Of a DNA stretch of 64,000 nt, positions 19,142-33,100 are shown piece after piece; position 1 is the first letter of the stretch, and every line of letters begins with the position of its first letter. Source of the stretch: Symsagittifera roscoffensis (Eukaryota > Xenacoelomorpha > Acoela > Convolutidae); assembly GCF_963678635.1 (NCBI RefSeq), contig NC_087067.1, positions 25,243,547-25,307,546 on the forward strand. The letters are read 5' to 3'. A program made the position numbers and the translations under genes. A model generated the notes under the pieces. That model was not told where the DNA came from. It searched no databases and saw only the letters and a program-made list of their open reading frames with translations.

Positions 19142-22100
19142 CATTCTCTTTAAACACCCAGAGGCGTGAAGTGTTTTCGTTTGGTATAAACAGAAGTGTG
19201 TCACGTTTACAGTAATGCTTTGTAGTTGACAATCAAGAAATGTACTTTCCCCAAATGTTGTTGAATGATCTTCAATTGTTAGCAGTCGTGCATTTACGAA
19301 GAAAGTCGAGCCAGAATATACAAGGAAAAAGATGTTGATGATGTGCATAAGAATTTGATGCTCTTTTCCACTCCCCTCACATATGAATCTCAGTTTTGTT
19401 AGACTATTTTTCCATTGTCATAATGGAATCAAATTTTGCATGGTGAACAAATTAACTAATAAAATGGAAAATTTGAAACGTGGGGGAAAGTGTAAGAGCC
19501 AAATTTTGTACCGTGTCCAGGTTTCTGTTTGAAATTTCCTCGGTTTTTCTTTGAAAAATCAAAAATTGAAAAGGTTAATTTTAAGTATTTTGAGATAAGT
19601 GTGATGTTTTTTTTAGTGTATCAATAAAGGAAATGGTTTTTGGAATTTTTCTGAGAAGTTGTCTTTTTTATGCACTAATACAATATTATGAACCGTAAAT
19701 TAGGAACTTACAGGGGTAGAATCGTGGTAAAGACCATTCTGCTTTTTTGCTTGTCTGTTCATTGTTTACCCCGGAATGATTAAACCCCTTCGGTTAAGGT
19801 CTACAGTTGAATCAGATTGGTCTTCAAGTTATGACTCGCACACTGTGGTTGACTGGTTAGTGTATATTAATCGGCTCACCGCTAATCAAAATAAACAAAA
19901 ATGTCTCGTTTCTTTTAGAACCTGAATTTAGCTGTCGTTAGGTCAAAGATTTAGTTTAAATATTTTACTTTGCTTATTTTCAGATGTTTTCACTGGGTGA
20001 AAATGACAATGATCAGGTTTTGCTGGTTAATGCGCCCTTAAATACATGTTTTATTTCTTGTCTGGGAAGTTTACTATTGCCCTTTATTTAATCCTGTATT
20101 TGAACTTTGATCCGTTTGAAATTTCATTCAAAGCTTTACAATCAATTAAATTTGTGATCAGTCTAGGATTGCAGAGATTAGAGGTGCTTGCTTGATTGAA
20201 GATTTAATTTAGAATTGACTTTTGAAGAGTAGTGTGATCTAACACAATTTGATAGCTCAGAACCTAGCAAATAAGTTGAATAGGGTAATAGTACAAGGGG
20301 GTCTTCACTGATATGTCAGTCTGACTCGATGAAATTGACCCTTGATCTTTGATCACCTTAGAACTGCTTGAAAGTTGAGTTCTGTCACTTTCTTTACTTG
20401 AAAAGAGATTAACTAATTGGGAAGATTTATGTGTATTCAGATAGATCAATTGTTTTTCCCTTCTCACCAACAGTTGGTTTCTACCATTTTTTTCATCTCA
20501 CATCATTTTGCAAGCGGAGACAATATTTGCAATAGGAGACAATATTTATTAGATGCCTAATCCTTTTTCTGTTCGACTTTTTTGAACTCCATTACATTAG
20601 CAATTTACTTCCTATAGAAGCTAGTAAAAAAAATATCCACCCCTATAAAAGAAGAATTGTGTCTAGTACATTTCCCCACTTTCGCAGTTTTGAGCGCTAG
20701 GTATTGATTGAGAATAAAATATGAAGGTTATGTCTAGTCGAATCTCTTTCAGTTTCATAGTTTTGTCTTTTGTTGAATGAAAATGAAAACGTACCATCCT
20801 TCAGTATTTATGTCATCAGTCGGCCGTTAGTTCTTTTTTCAATTCCTTTGTTGCCAATTTCGTGTCTATTCTGTTGTATCTTCTTACGTCAATGCCGTAC
20901 GACTATAACATTTTGGTTTTCAATCCACTGAGACAAACTAAACATCCTTTAACAAGTTTAAATTCAAACCGTGTCCTCTGTTGTGTAGGTTCAAAGTGGT
21001 TGCCATCGTTATCCTTCAGTGCTCTCTCTTTTTGCCTCATTTCTATCTTGAATCTTGTCTGAAAGAAGAAGACAGCCTTTTCCTTCCTTGTACTTTGCCA
21101 ATTGACTAGATTGTGTTGTGGATTACTTTTTATTGCTTGAATTAAAATTGCAGCCATGTATTTGAAACAGGCTATTCGAAAATTATTGTTTTTTTTTCCT
21201 ATTCCCAAGTGCTCCGATATTCGAAGAATGTCACAGAACATTTTTGCTCGATGTGGTGTTTTCTATTTATAAACGTCAACTCTCTTATTAAAATAGCTGC
21301 TGAAGAACTTTATTTGCAGCTAAAAAAGTTATTTCATCTGTGGTCGTTTTTCGTAAAAATATGGGGTTTACAAATGGCGAATTTGGGCAATTTGTTATAA
21401 TTAGAATGCGCCATACTAAGGCGCAGGCGGCAAATGAACCCTGCTTGGGAATAGTTCCAAAATAGCTTGAGGCAAGCAAATTTTGTTAATTAATGTGTTA
21501 CTAGAGGCAAAATATATGAATTCGTTACGCATATTCTGTCCTTTTTTTAATAAAAACTTAAAACCTAATTTTGCCGAAGCTTCGTTAAACGGTAATCAGA
21601 GCATTGAGACTGATACGAGCAGCATTATCATGAAATTTTTCGACTTACTTTAGAACTATAAGTTGTATTATAGACCGATTTCAAGTAAGTAGAAATAGAT
21701 AAAATTATCGGTCGACACCATAGTACATAAAAGTGAAATAAGTTAATCTAAAATTTCATAGAGTTTCTTTTATATTGTAATAAAGCTACCTCCATGTGGT
21801 GCAGAACTTTGGCAATGATCAATGATGACTTCGACCATTTTCAGCAAGTTGAAAAGAAAAATGTCCTAGGGCGGATCAGAAGAAAAAAAGATTGATCTAC
21901 TGGTCTTTATTTAAAAAATTGCTTTATTTAGGCTATTTATTGTTTTTGAAGCTTCTTTCAGCCCCATCAACAATTTTTTAAGAGTCGATGAACGTAGTCA
22001 AGACTTTTATATAGGTCGCGATGATTTTTTTATCTTTTTTTTTTCAGGAAAAGTCTTTAAGTTTGTTCCGTCTAAATTTTTTTTTTCGCGGCTTGACTTT

Positions 22101-22255
22101 TGAGTTCTTTTTAGTTCAGTTCATTTTCTTTGTTAAAACGAGGGCAAACTCACTATGAAAGAGCAAAGATTCAAAGGTCTCGAAACAGGTGATCGTTTTC
22201 TAATTTTGACAATGGAAATTTATCAGATTTCCCAGCGAAATAAAAGTTATACCTA

Positions 22256-22660
22256 TTGATCCAATTTTCTCAAATTGGGTTAATTTTATCAAAAAGTTTT
22301 AAGCGTAAATTGTTCTACAAATGCAAAGAGCTGTATGGCTACCCTACGTTTTCTTCGGAAATCAAAAGTCGAAGCTTTTTCAAAAAACAAGTCAGTTTTT
22401 TTTTCCAGTTTCCTTGGCTTCATTACTCTTTTCCGACTGTCAGTTGGCTATGTTTTGAAGTTTTTGGTTCCCAAAAGGGAGCTAAAAAACTCCAGAAACG
22501 GATTTTACTTGCCTAAAATAAAGTTTTTAGGGCTTAAATTAAGCATAGTTAAGATGTTGTAAGACTGATGGCTCGCTTTATTCGCTCGAATTAGGACAAA
22601 AAATCAAAAATTTTGAACCGGTTTTTCGACACAGAAAATTTATTGGAAGTTTGTTTAATG
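22256..22660 (+). repeat. Dispersed repeat family copy
   Basis: Parts of this stretch recur, diverged, near 33470-33600 (shared CAAAAAACAAGTCAGT and CAGTTGGCTAT segments) and near 47660-47830 (shared GGCTTAA...TTAGACAAAAAATCAAAAA segments), suggesting one old transposon family. An open frame of 86 codons here has no recognisable product. Confidence 0.5.
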
Positions 22661-22974
22661 TCGATCGAATCTCGACTAAAAGTGCTTTTATATGATATAA
22701 CATTCAACTCTCTCCGATGAGTTTTTGTGGTAGATGATTTTGCGACCGAAAAAAAAAATAAACAAAATGAAAAATAATTTATAACTGGAACTGGGGTCAA
22801 ATACTTCTGTGATAGTTCCGCAAAAATTTGTCCGGTTTTCTTTTTCGTACCTAGTGACGGGTATACAGGACAAACTCAACATACCAAAAATGTACTTAGC
22901 AAATATTCTCCCACCCCACACCCCCCATGTTGCTATAGCGACGGCCGATAGTTAACAAGATCCAAATCACCTTT

Positions 22975-23019
22975 TTAATTGTGCTAGGAACGCGCTTTAA
23001 TTGTGCTAGGAACGCGCTT
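22975..23019. repeat. Short tandem duplication (about 21-bp unit, two copies)
   Basis: AATTGTGCTAGGAACGCGCTT occurs twice back to back. Confidence 0.9.
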
Positions 23020-24884
23020 TGTGCGCTGCTAAATGCGCTTTATATTTAAAATGACCTTGCTGGTCGTCCTAACTTTGATTTGAAAATCCGATCGGCATGT
23101 TCCCACAAAATAAATCCGGTCGGCACAAGCCGAAATAGTAAGAATTTCGCAATCTTTATGGTATAAATATGATCTTGAACAAATAATATTTTTTTGGGCT
23201 AACTTTGATGTACAATTGAATCTAGTTGTGACGGAAAAAGTCTGATCTGATCTGATTTTTTCAAGGGCGATACCCTTTTGAAACTTCGCATTTGTGCTTT
23301 GCATTTGAAGAAGCTCACAAAATGATTTTTAATATGGACAGATATAATTAAAAAGAAATTAAGCCTTGGTTAACCATAATTCAAAGAAAAGCTAGTCGTT
23401 TTTTATTCAATAACACGGTATTCCGCCTTGTTTTGGTATTGAGTCCGTTTTTTTTTTAATTTTGGCGCTCACATGAGGCTATTTAAAGATTGAACAGCTG
23501 CGTTTTGTTAGTAAGTTTGTAATTTCTTGTCATATACTTGGCTGCTAGCTACATGCCACAGTTCCAGCTCTCGACTTCATTTGTTGAGCTGGCATAATTG
23601 GATGACGCCGCATACCTCTGATGCCAGAATGAAGGGTTCGAGTAGCTACTCCTTCCCGATTGGGCGTCACATTTTTTATCGTATGAGTCAAAACAGACAT
23701 AGCTCGTCAGCTTTTGCTTCCATCTCTTTGACTACGTTCACATTCCATTTGATTTTTCTCGATATTTAATCATAGGAGGTTCCAATTCCTTTTTCGAAAG
23801 CCAGTGCGGGTAAATTTTTCAGCACCAAAACAAGCTCGTATTTTTTGTACTCCTCTTTATCCCGATCTGTTCGTTTTTTTTCTGATGTAGTTTTTGGAAA
23901 GATGAAAGAAACATCCAAACAACTTTGACTCAGAGAAACATGGGGTGGGGTCGTTAGGTAAAATACCGCGTGTACCTGAACCGTGACAATGACAATAAAT
24001 GTGAAAATAATTGTTCCAACGAGGAAATAGTGTTGTTTGGTATTCGAATTGCATTGGCTTGTTTAAATTTTTGTTGATCCTTTTTAGTGGTATTAAAATT
24101 GATTCCTAATCAGTTTTTGCACCGGTCAATTTTCTTCCTGTTAACATGTATTTTATTACCTTTCTTGCTCTTCGCTCGCGGCTTTGTGTTGTCTAGCATT
24201 AATAAGCTAGAATCAGATTTGCGAGTGAACTACTGTGCTTGCTAATAACATTACCTATCATTATTTCCATTTTGGGTTGGGTGCTTTGCTTGCCTAAATA
24301 TATACCCCTTCCTACTTACTGCCTTTCGTTTTATTCCCCAATTTTGTCAGCGGTGGCTCTAGTTAGTTTGCTGATATTGTACTTCTACTGTTTACTAGCT
24401 TTTTTTTTTATTTTTAACTTACCTGTAATTGATTGTCGTTGGAATATTAGCATAAAAATTTAATTTGCAAAGCTCGGCTTGGCCTTTGAGTTGGATAAAT
24501 TCTGCTCTTTTTATTGAAAGTATATGCCAAATCAGATTTTTTTTTCATTTATTTCTCGAATCTTTGAATCGAATTCCTCTGCATATTTTTATACTTGCTA
24601 CTGGCCAGTTTTCAAGTGTATAACTTAATTTTAGATTTAGGACTTGGCTGCTTAATCAAAAGTTAACCACGTGACTGTTTATTGAGTAAATGAATCGAGT
24701 ACGTTTTTATTGTTGGTAAGTTCACACGGCCAATTTCGGTCTGAAATTAAGATGCCGGTTTTTGCTTTGTCATGATTAATCATGAGTTTTATTAAAATTC
24801 TTTTATTTGGCCTTGTCTTTTACAAGAAGGGTTTTACGAACGAGGATTACATTTAGCTTAATCCAATATTAAGACGGTTTTTTG

Positions 24885-25000
24885 AAGATTTGGACTAAGT
24901 TAAAACATCCCCCAAAGCCGTTTAAGGGGATCTTAGCTTGGTTCTGAACTCCAATTTTCAGCCAATCAGAATAGAACACTTTACAAGCAGCGCTTAGAAA
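24885..25000 (+). repeat. Dispersed repeat with CCCCAAAGCCGTTT motif, copy 1
   Basis: Matches, with divergence, 46845-46960: both share CCCCAAAGCCGTTT, then ATCTTA-x-CTTGGTTCT, AATTTTCAGCC and GCAGCGCTTAG. The second copy has flanking arms that can pair (ATCCTCTCCCC with GGGGGGAGGAT). Confidence 0.65.
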
Positions 25001-26969
25001 ATTTGATTTCAATTGAACGCTGGGGTAGAAGATCGTCTATTTGGGAGGAGGATGTTAGCTTGATCCGAAGATTGTTGTAGAATCATTTTCAGTATAAAAT
25101 TTCAGACGAAATAGCGAAATTTATCGTACGACGAAAAAATGATGAATATAAAGAATAAATATGATTATTTATTATGATAAATATAGTCCAACTTTGATCA
25201 GTTATTTGTCTAAGAAAGGCAATAAAAAACCTTATTTCGAATTTTGATAGTATAACTCTTTTTTTGGAAATATATCGTCTTGTGTATAGTTGTCTCTTTG
25301 CTTTGTATATCGCATATTTTGCCCCTCTTCTGCAGAGTTAAAAGAAGAAGAAAATGGAGCTTGTTTTGTTCAATCTGAGATGGATCGAAGTCGCGTGAAT
25401 AGATTGAAATTGAAGGGAAGGAAGGGACGTAATTTTGGCAAAACTGTACTAACTAAAGGCGTCAATACATTCCACTCGCAATGTTGCGGTGGCGGCGGAG
25501 AAATGCAATCAGAATGGCCTCTTTAATCCATCTTTTTGCGTCAGTCAACCCCAACACAACCCAACCGCAGTTTGTATTTTTATTCCCTAATTCAACCCAC
25601 TTTAAAGACTGGAGAATTAATCACAAGTCAGAAGTAAAGTAGAGTTAGATAGATTGAATTCATCGCATGTGAGAGGAGGCAGGAAGCTTGTTTAATTGAT
25701 AATATTTCCCTTTTTTACTTGTCCCTGATTCCCATCTTCCATTCCACTTGTAATTTGAGCAGGCAAAGCTATCTTAGAACCACTTTTAGACAAATCAAAC
25801 ACAAATTTAAGCTCAATTTTTTCCCATATAATTTTTCAAATGCATTTGTTTTCGAGCACATTTAGCTCAATGGTGCTTAAATGCTATTTTTTAACAGAAA
25901 TATATTTGAAATTTAAACGACATTGAATGTTTGATTGATTTTACTTGAAGGATTTTTTCAGATAGTTTTTGGTTTGGTTGCCGTTACATGTTCCATTTGT
26001 TATGCATCATTCTGTTTCTTGTTCTTCAGTATACGAAATATAACCGCAATTCTTCAACTCAACGCAATTCAATGTCAAACTATTGTGGCCAATTGAAAGC
26101 AATTAGTCTCAAATTTCAAATTACAAATACTATAGCTCGCAACTCGAGTTCATCTGTGTGACTGCAATTCGGAAAAAGACGACTCGGTTCGGAGACGATT
26201 GAAAAGTTTTCAATGAATCGCAGTATGCTCTTACTTGCTCATCGAAAAGCGACCTTCCCGCAAGTTTACTATCAAAAAGAGTTCACAACTATCATAAATT
26301 GGAAAACTTGATCTTGAAAATCGCGATCCTTTATAAATCGGACCAGATATACGAGATGTCGTTTTGTAATGTTGACAGAATAAATAGTAGCTTATAGTTA
26401 CTTCAACCGCTCGGAAAATTCTACCCTGTTTCTTTTAAATCGGTTATTCAGACCAATACTGTTATTCTAGAAGTATTGTTTGATTCTCATCCGATCTCAT
26501 TTTAGTCAGACGTTTGAGCCAATCTGCAAAGATACTGAGTGCACGACTATCTATACATTCATGATCGTCACTCGGTGTGTCCATTATTAGTTAGCAGTCA
26601 TTATATTCTCTAAACTATTAAGAATACCTGAATGGATTTAGTGTTAGTCAAATGGCCTCTCAATTGATTGATCGAAACTGTTTGAAATTTCATGATATCA
26701 GTGTCACAATATCTTCATAGAGCGACCCCATTTAAGAGATAATCATTTTTGTTCAGCGACAGTTGTTACCTCTGCTGTCTTGAATGAGTGGGCAAATAGT
26801 TCACAAAGTTAAATTATCTTTTGTTAGAAGTTAACGACCGCCGCAGCGATTTATTGGTGCCAAAATTTTAAAGAAATTTTCCTTAGTCATTTTGCCTAAA
26901 TTGAGCAAAAAAATTTGCCTAAATTCTTACAAAGAATTGAGCTATACATAAGTTTCTAACTGGGTTACT

Positions 26970-27152
26970 ATGATTCCGGGTACTTCGATGCACCCCCATG
27001 TGGGCGGGGGAGGAGCTGCGAATGGAGGCCAGGGTGGGGGTCATTTGCCGAATCAGTTGTCGGTAGTGACGACTGTTAACTACGGGACGCACCACCCGAG
27101 TCAAATGGGTCCAAATCATAACATGGATCATTCGGCCCAGTCTCAGCTAATG
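26970..27152 (+). CDS. ZMIZ-type gene exon 1 of model (internal or first)
   Basis: Encodes LSVVTTV and surrounding Gly/His-rich sequence. The donor GTTAGT follows ATG at 27150-27152, phase 0. An in-frame TAA lies just upstream, but a weak AG at 26951-26952 could be an acceptor, making this an internal exon starting at 26953. Confidence 0.75.
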
Positions 27153-30100
27153 GTTAGTTAGACAGCAACGAAGCTGCTCATTAGAATTTTAAAATCAAGT
27201 TGAAATTTACAAATAAGCGTAGAAAAAGCCCATAAATGAACAAGGATAACAGTAGGCATGTTTCAAAGTGGTGAGATAAAATGAACTGAACACGATGAAT
27301 ATTTGTGGTACCTCATTAGCGTGGAAAACAAAAAAGAAACAAAACTAATACACACCCGAATACAAGTTCCTCCCCTTTTTCAATGGTCGGAACTACAAGC
27401 AGCGCGTGAGCGTAAATTTTGTGTCATTAAATGAGAAAGTTTTTTTTTTGATAAAGAAAGATTGAACGGAGGCTCTCTGTAAGTATTGCAGATTGTTCGG
27501 CACCAGAGTAATCGTAGGGAAGATGTTATAATTTTGCATGATTTTAAGTTTGAAAAAAAAAAACATTTTTGAGCTATTGTCTTTTACAGCAGAATTATTA
27601 CAATGGCAGTCAATACTTGGCATCTAAACCTGGAGCAGGCTACATGCAACAAGGACATCAAGCAGGACCCAATGGAAATGCCACAGCTCCGGGGATGAAT
27701 ACAGGTGCTACATTCCAATCAACTGGTGGATCCCCCATCCAGCAGATGAAAATGGCGGCGAACAGTGCCGGACCCCCTCCGAACATGACAGTAGGCATGA
27801 ATGGAAACATCGGAGGAGGTCCCCCTATAAACACGGGGGCTATGGGAGGAGGAGTGCCAATGCAACACATGCAAGCAGTAGCCTCAAACCCACACCACGC
27901 AGCCAATCAGCAGTACTTACAGAGCCGAATGGGCGATTCAAGAGCGAGTTTGATGTATCAGCAAGGAAACCATCCCGCAGCAGCTTCAGGGGTAGCGCCC
28001 GGTCATTTCGCGCACCACGCGGGTGCACCGGGGGTTGGCGTCTCTGGGACGACGCCGAGTGCGGGAGGAGGGCATTATAATAGTATGATGATGATGGGAG
28101 GGGGCCCAACTCAAGGTCATCAGGGGACGTCTCAGCATACAGGAAATGATTTTTCAGGGCAAGGTAATCAAAGATGTGAGATTTTTTGCCATTATCAAGT
28201 ACTGACAGAGGAGAGTTTCGCCAGTGCTTTTCGAATTAGTTCTAGAATACGCTAATCATTTTTCATTATTCCAGTTTTTGTGTTAGTTCTTGGACTCTTG
28301 GTGCCCTCAGCATTTTATTGGTAGCCCTTGCGTGAAAAATTTATTACTTAGGTGGCCATAATTTTTATTTGATTGAAGCTCTTCAACTGATGCGAGAAAA
28401 GAATCTATAGTTTTTTGTAGGGAAGTGCTGTCGAGAATATTTCTGTGCTTATCGAATAATTGCTACCTTGCAGTGCGTATGAATACTTAAGTAATGTCAA
28501 TTTTAGGGGGCCTTAATGGAAAGAACTGGTGGATCTCAACCATCTACCAATAAAAAATTCACCTCAACCATCTACCAGAAATGAACTGCAACCAAATTTG
28601 TCGCCCTTTTGTTCTTTTCATGCTTAATTAAAATAAGACCATGTTCTGTGCACGACAGATTTTTATCAGCTTTAAAAAAGAGTTATTTTGATTCTGCTGA
28701 TCGAGAGTAGCGTAACAAACGAGTCTAGACAGACAGTCACTCATATACTTACACGAGAATTTTATAAGATATCATATAGTATGTTTTGAAAATAAGTTAT
28801 TTTTCGCTAAGAATGTAAAGAAGTTTTCATGTTTTTAAAATGACCAAAGCCATGAAAATATCTTTTTCATTTGAATTTTTAGTAAGATGAGCTTGAGAAA
28901 TCTATTTTAGGGGATTCATTAAATCTTTTCGTTTGTTAGGTATGATCTTGAACTAAAAAACGATTTTGTTCATTTTTGAAGTAATAAGTGTATAAAACGA
29001 TGAGGCAAATTAGATTTATATTTGAAAATTAATCCTCAGTCTTACGGAGGTAAGTTTATTTAACACATATTGCATCAAAATAAGTTCGCCATGTTTTTTA
29101 TAGCGAACGTTTTTGCAATTCAGATCAGTTGGTGTAATAAACCGCAGGGTGAGATATGGCTGGCATTTTTGAAGTTAATTTTGATTCAGGTTTCAACCAA
29201 ACTCAAGGAGACTTCATGATGTCATCCAACGAATACATGGCTTCAAATGGTACACAGCAGCAAAGTGCATCACAGCAATATGCAATGTCAGCAAACTCAG
29301 CATCACATCACAATCAAGCTAACTCCATGCACCCCGGACACCACTCAAATTCTGGACATTCTGCGAACCCCCTTCATCAACAAATGGGGGGACCACAGGG
29401 CAACGCTCATGTGTCTGCTCTTCACCCTGGAGCTCAAGCGCATCATCCGGGGGTTCATCAAACGGGTTCGGGTCAGCTACAAAATATGGCCGCAGCAGTA
29501 GCAGCTGCAACAGCTACCGCTACAGCCACGGCGACCGCCACTGCAGCACTGCACGAGAACCAAGAGATGTTCGGAGGTCCTGGACCCGATATGACACCAC
29601 ACTACAACGGATACGGTTACACGACAAACAGCAACCATTCGGGTCAACATTCGGGACCCATGACTGGCGGCTATTATGGCTCGAATGCGGTGGCATCCGG
29701 AGGCATCATGAACCCCCCTGTATCGTCGGTAATGATGAACGGACCCCCGCATCATATAAGGATGCCGCATCCCCACGCGCAACATCCGGCAATGAGAGGC
29801 GCCACACCGCATCAGTACATGAATGGAATGGGAATGTCGATGGGTGCGGGCGGGAGCTACATGATGGCAGGACCCCCGAAGACATTTTCCAACATGCAGC
29901 AGCAGTCTATGTTCAAGGTAAGAAGAAGATGGTCTCAAATCTAAATGAGCGAAATAACTTGCACGGTTTGAACAGTTGATTACATCCAAGATTTTTATTT
30001 TTTAGATATCGAGTAACACTGGCTACCCTCCTATGCAGCAACCCCTACCTGCTCCTAATCAAATGCCCCCCGGTGGAATGAAGCATGCTGCAATGGCTGC

Positions 30101-33100
30101 CCAGTTCCAACAACAGCGTCAGTTAGCCCTTCAGAGACAGAACTCCGCAAACCAGCAACTCATGCATCCTGCAATGACTCCTGCAGGCTGTCCGCCTACA
30201 CCTAGTGCAGTCTATTCAGGAATGAGTCATCAAGCCAAAGCGGCAGCCGCGGCCTCGATGTTTCCAAACACATCAAGCTACGTGGGTTCTTCTCACGGAT
30301 ACACCGCCTCTCAAATGATGGCAGCTTCTCAAAGCCAATCGGCTGCAATGTTACAGCAGCAGCAACAACAACAAGTAGTAAACATGCAACTTCATCACCA
30401 TCACCAACAACAACAGCAAGCTATCAGACCTCAAGCACAGTCGCCGCATTTCTTATCGGCCAATCATCAGAGTCCCAGCAACACTAGGACATCTTTTAAT
30501 TACCCGAGCCAACATAGTCCGGCAATGGTAACGCCTGGTGGTTCCCAAAACATAAGTTCACCAGCCAGTGTTACGGTCATTGAGCCAAATCAATCTCCAG
30601 CCGCCGTTAATTCCTCGGATATTAGCTGGCACCATAACACCAACGGTATCCCGCCTAAGCATGATGGAGCCTCGCTAAAGAATCTAGATCGAATTGCGAC
30701 GCCACCTAAAAACGAAGAGCTAAGACTGATGTTTCCACAAGAGAAGCAAATTCTAATAGAACCATTCCAAATTGACCACGAAAAGGGAAGAATCACACGC
30801 ACGTTTTTCATCAATGAGACGATGGGAAACAAATTGAAAAACGTCCAATCTGGAGCCTCGATTGACATTCTTTTGAAAGCGAACAGTAAGAAAGACGAGC
30901 ACAATGTGCAAATACCGGAGTTTGCGACAATATTTCTGAACGGAACCCAGTTACAAGGCTGCAATACAACCTCTCAAGGCAGTGGGATCACGAAACCGTT
31001 CTTGCTTCCGAAAGGGCTGATAGCGATCGGCAATAACGATCTAACAATCACTACCTCCCAATGCTGCTGTGTAAGCTACGATTGATCGCAACTCAATTTA
31101 AAAGTCACTAAATTAACAGTTTTAGCTGGTCGAAAAAAAAGGCGCCATATTAGCTTAGATAACAATCAAATACAAAAAAAACCCACCCAAAATTAGTAAT
31201 CGGACAAAAATTAAGTTTGAAGAATTTAATCTGAGTAGTTTATATCATGACAGATGGTAACAAATAGATTTTTAAATGATTGACGAAGAAGCAAACGTTT
31301 CATTTGGCGGTTTTCTGATATATCTTCATTTTAAAGTTGCTTTTTTATTTTTGCCATCCAAAGGGATACGAAAGAGTTTCGCACGACTTCTTGGTCACCC
31401 GGGGAACACAAAGTTTTTTGTTTCAGTTGTTCTCGTTTGAGTTGAGATACGTGCACAGGCCGACTGTAGCAGAGGCTCTCAAAACCCTCATTGCAAAACG
31501 AAAGCTAGACTGCGATAGAGCGATAGAAAAAGTAAAGAGTATGTTCCGAAAGAAACCCAAGTCGGAAAAGCGACAGCCGGGAGGAGCTGATTTTTGCTCA
31601 TCAACCGGAGGCGTTGGAGGAGGGAACTCCTGGACGGACCAGAACCAGGATGCGGACAGTAGTCCGGAGTGCTTGGACCATTCGGTGCCTCTCACTTGTC
31701 CCATTACGAGGCAGTTGATAAGGTATTATTGCAAGAATTTGAAAATTTAAACAGATTAAGCCGAAAGCTGCAAACGTTCTCCGAATGTATTTATTATTTT
31801 TTTTTTTTTTGCAAATTTAAGTGAAAGAAACGGTCTCCAATGCACGGACTGAATAACTTAAGTAGTTCTTCTCTTTTCGTTTCAGGTATCCAGCCAGAGG
31901 TGCCCAGTGTGACCACATCCAGTGTTTCGACCTGGAGAGCTACTTGAGGGCCAACTCGGACAGACTGACGTGGAAGTGTCCCATCTGCAGACAGCCAGCA
32001 CTCATAGAACACGTCATTGTGGACGAGTACCTGGAGAACATCCTCAACCAAATCAGAGAGTGAGTTGAGCTGAGCATCGCTTGGAGTCTTTTTTGTTATA
32101 CGGCAGAGCCGACAATTAGAATACACTCCTTCCACAATATCATCATTTACATCTTAATTCATTTCATATAGATAGATTCAACGATTGATTGAGCCACCTA
32201 AAATGAACTAATATCGTAGAATTTTGAGATGAAGATCGACTTGGCGCCTAATCTCATGACAGAAGGTTTAAATGACCGAAAAATTTCAACCAATCAACTA
32301 GTCTTTATTGTCACCAAATTTATTGCGCTAGACTTTTACTTGAGCTGAATGTTAAAATATGAATCCAGATTTTAGAATCCGTCAGCGTGCTAATCTTGGT
32401 CAAAAGTTACGCGTATGCTGTTTAAATTGCTCATAAAATATTTGAAGCTGGTTTTCCTCCTAAAGATGGCTAAGAATATTCCGAGTTGATGTGTTTTTTT
32501 TTCAGCACCGACATCCGAGAAGTGAGAATAGACTGTAACGCAGACTGGAAACCAATCGGAGGAGGAGGCGTGAATGAAGAGCTCCTCAAACCGAACCCCT
32601 CATCTATTTCCAATCCCACAACTGCTGCTTCTGTCAGCAATGTAAAGACAGAGCCGGGAAACGCCCCTAGTCAAGGTGGGATACTTCAATCGGTTGCAAT
32701 TATCAATTGATTAATGGAAGCAGTTTGCAAGTCGGCCTCTCCGTCGTGACGCTGGGGGTACTATCATGGCCCTTTTTCGCAAACTAGAAAAATTAATCAG
32801 GCCAGAACAGTGTTTCTGCGCAAGATTCTATGTAGCTCTTATGTTGGCCTTTTCTCGTGAATGAGTTTTTGTAAATGTGTTTCACAATCAAAACTACAGT
32901 CACGGGACATAGAAGTTGCAAATTTTAGTTTTCAAGTGATGAAATGAACGAATTTTATTTTCACATGATTCATGATTGAAAATTTGACAGATGATGGATG
33001 AAACTTTTTAATTGAATTTATCCGTGCAAACGCCGTAAACAATTATTTTCAAAGCGTTGCTGGGGAATTTAATTAGAGTGCGTCGAGAGGTGTTCTTACT

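Larger units (their letters stand above)
14101..26952. other. Gene-poor AT-rich spacer between the retroelement and the ZMIZ-type gene
   Basis: No coding frame here is long or recognisable. Contents I can name are the microsatellites, the degenerate tandem repeat and the dispersed repeat copies listed separately. The missing 5' exons or promoter of the downstream gene could be hidden here, but I could not recognise any. Confidence 0.6.

Noticed and set aside
25290-25526. Open frame with a good acceptor-like tract (CCCCTCTTCTGCAG) just inside it
   Set aside because: It matches no part of the ZMIZ N-terminus and no donor or frame links it to the gene; a 5' UTR exon remains possible but unsupported.
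29477-29989. Minus-strand frame of 170 codons opposite ZMIZ exon 3
   Set aside because: Shadow of the low-complexity coding exon on the other strand.
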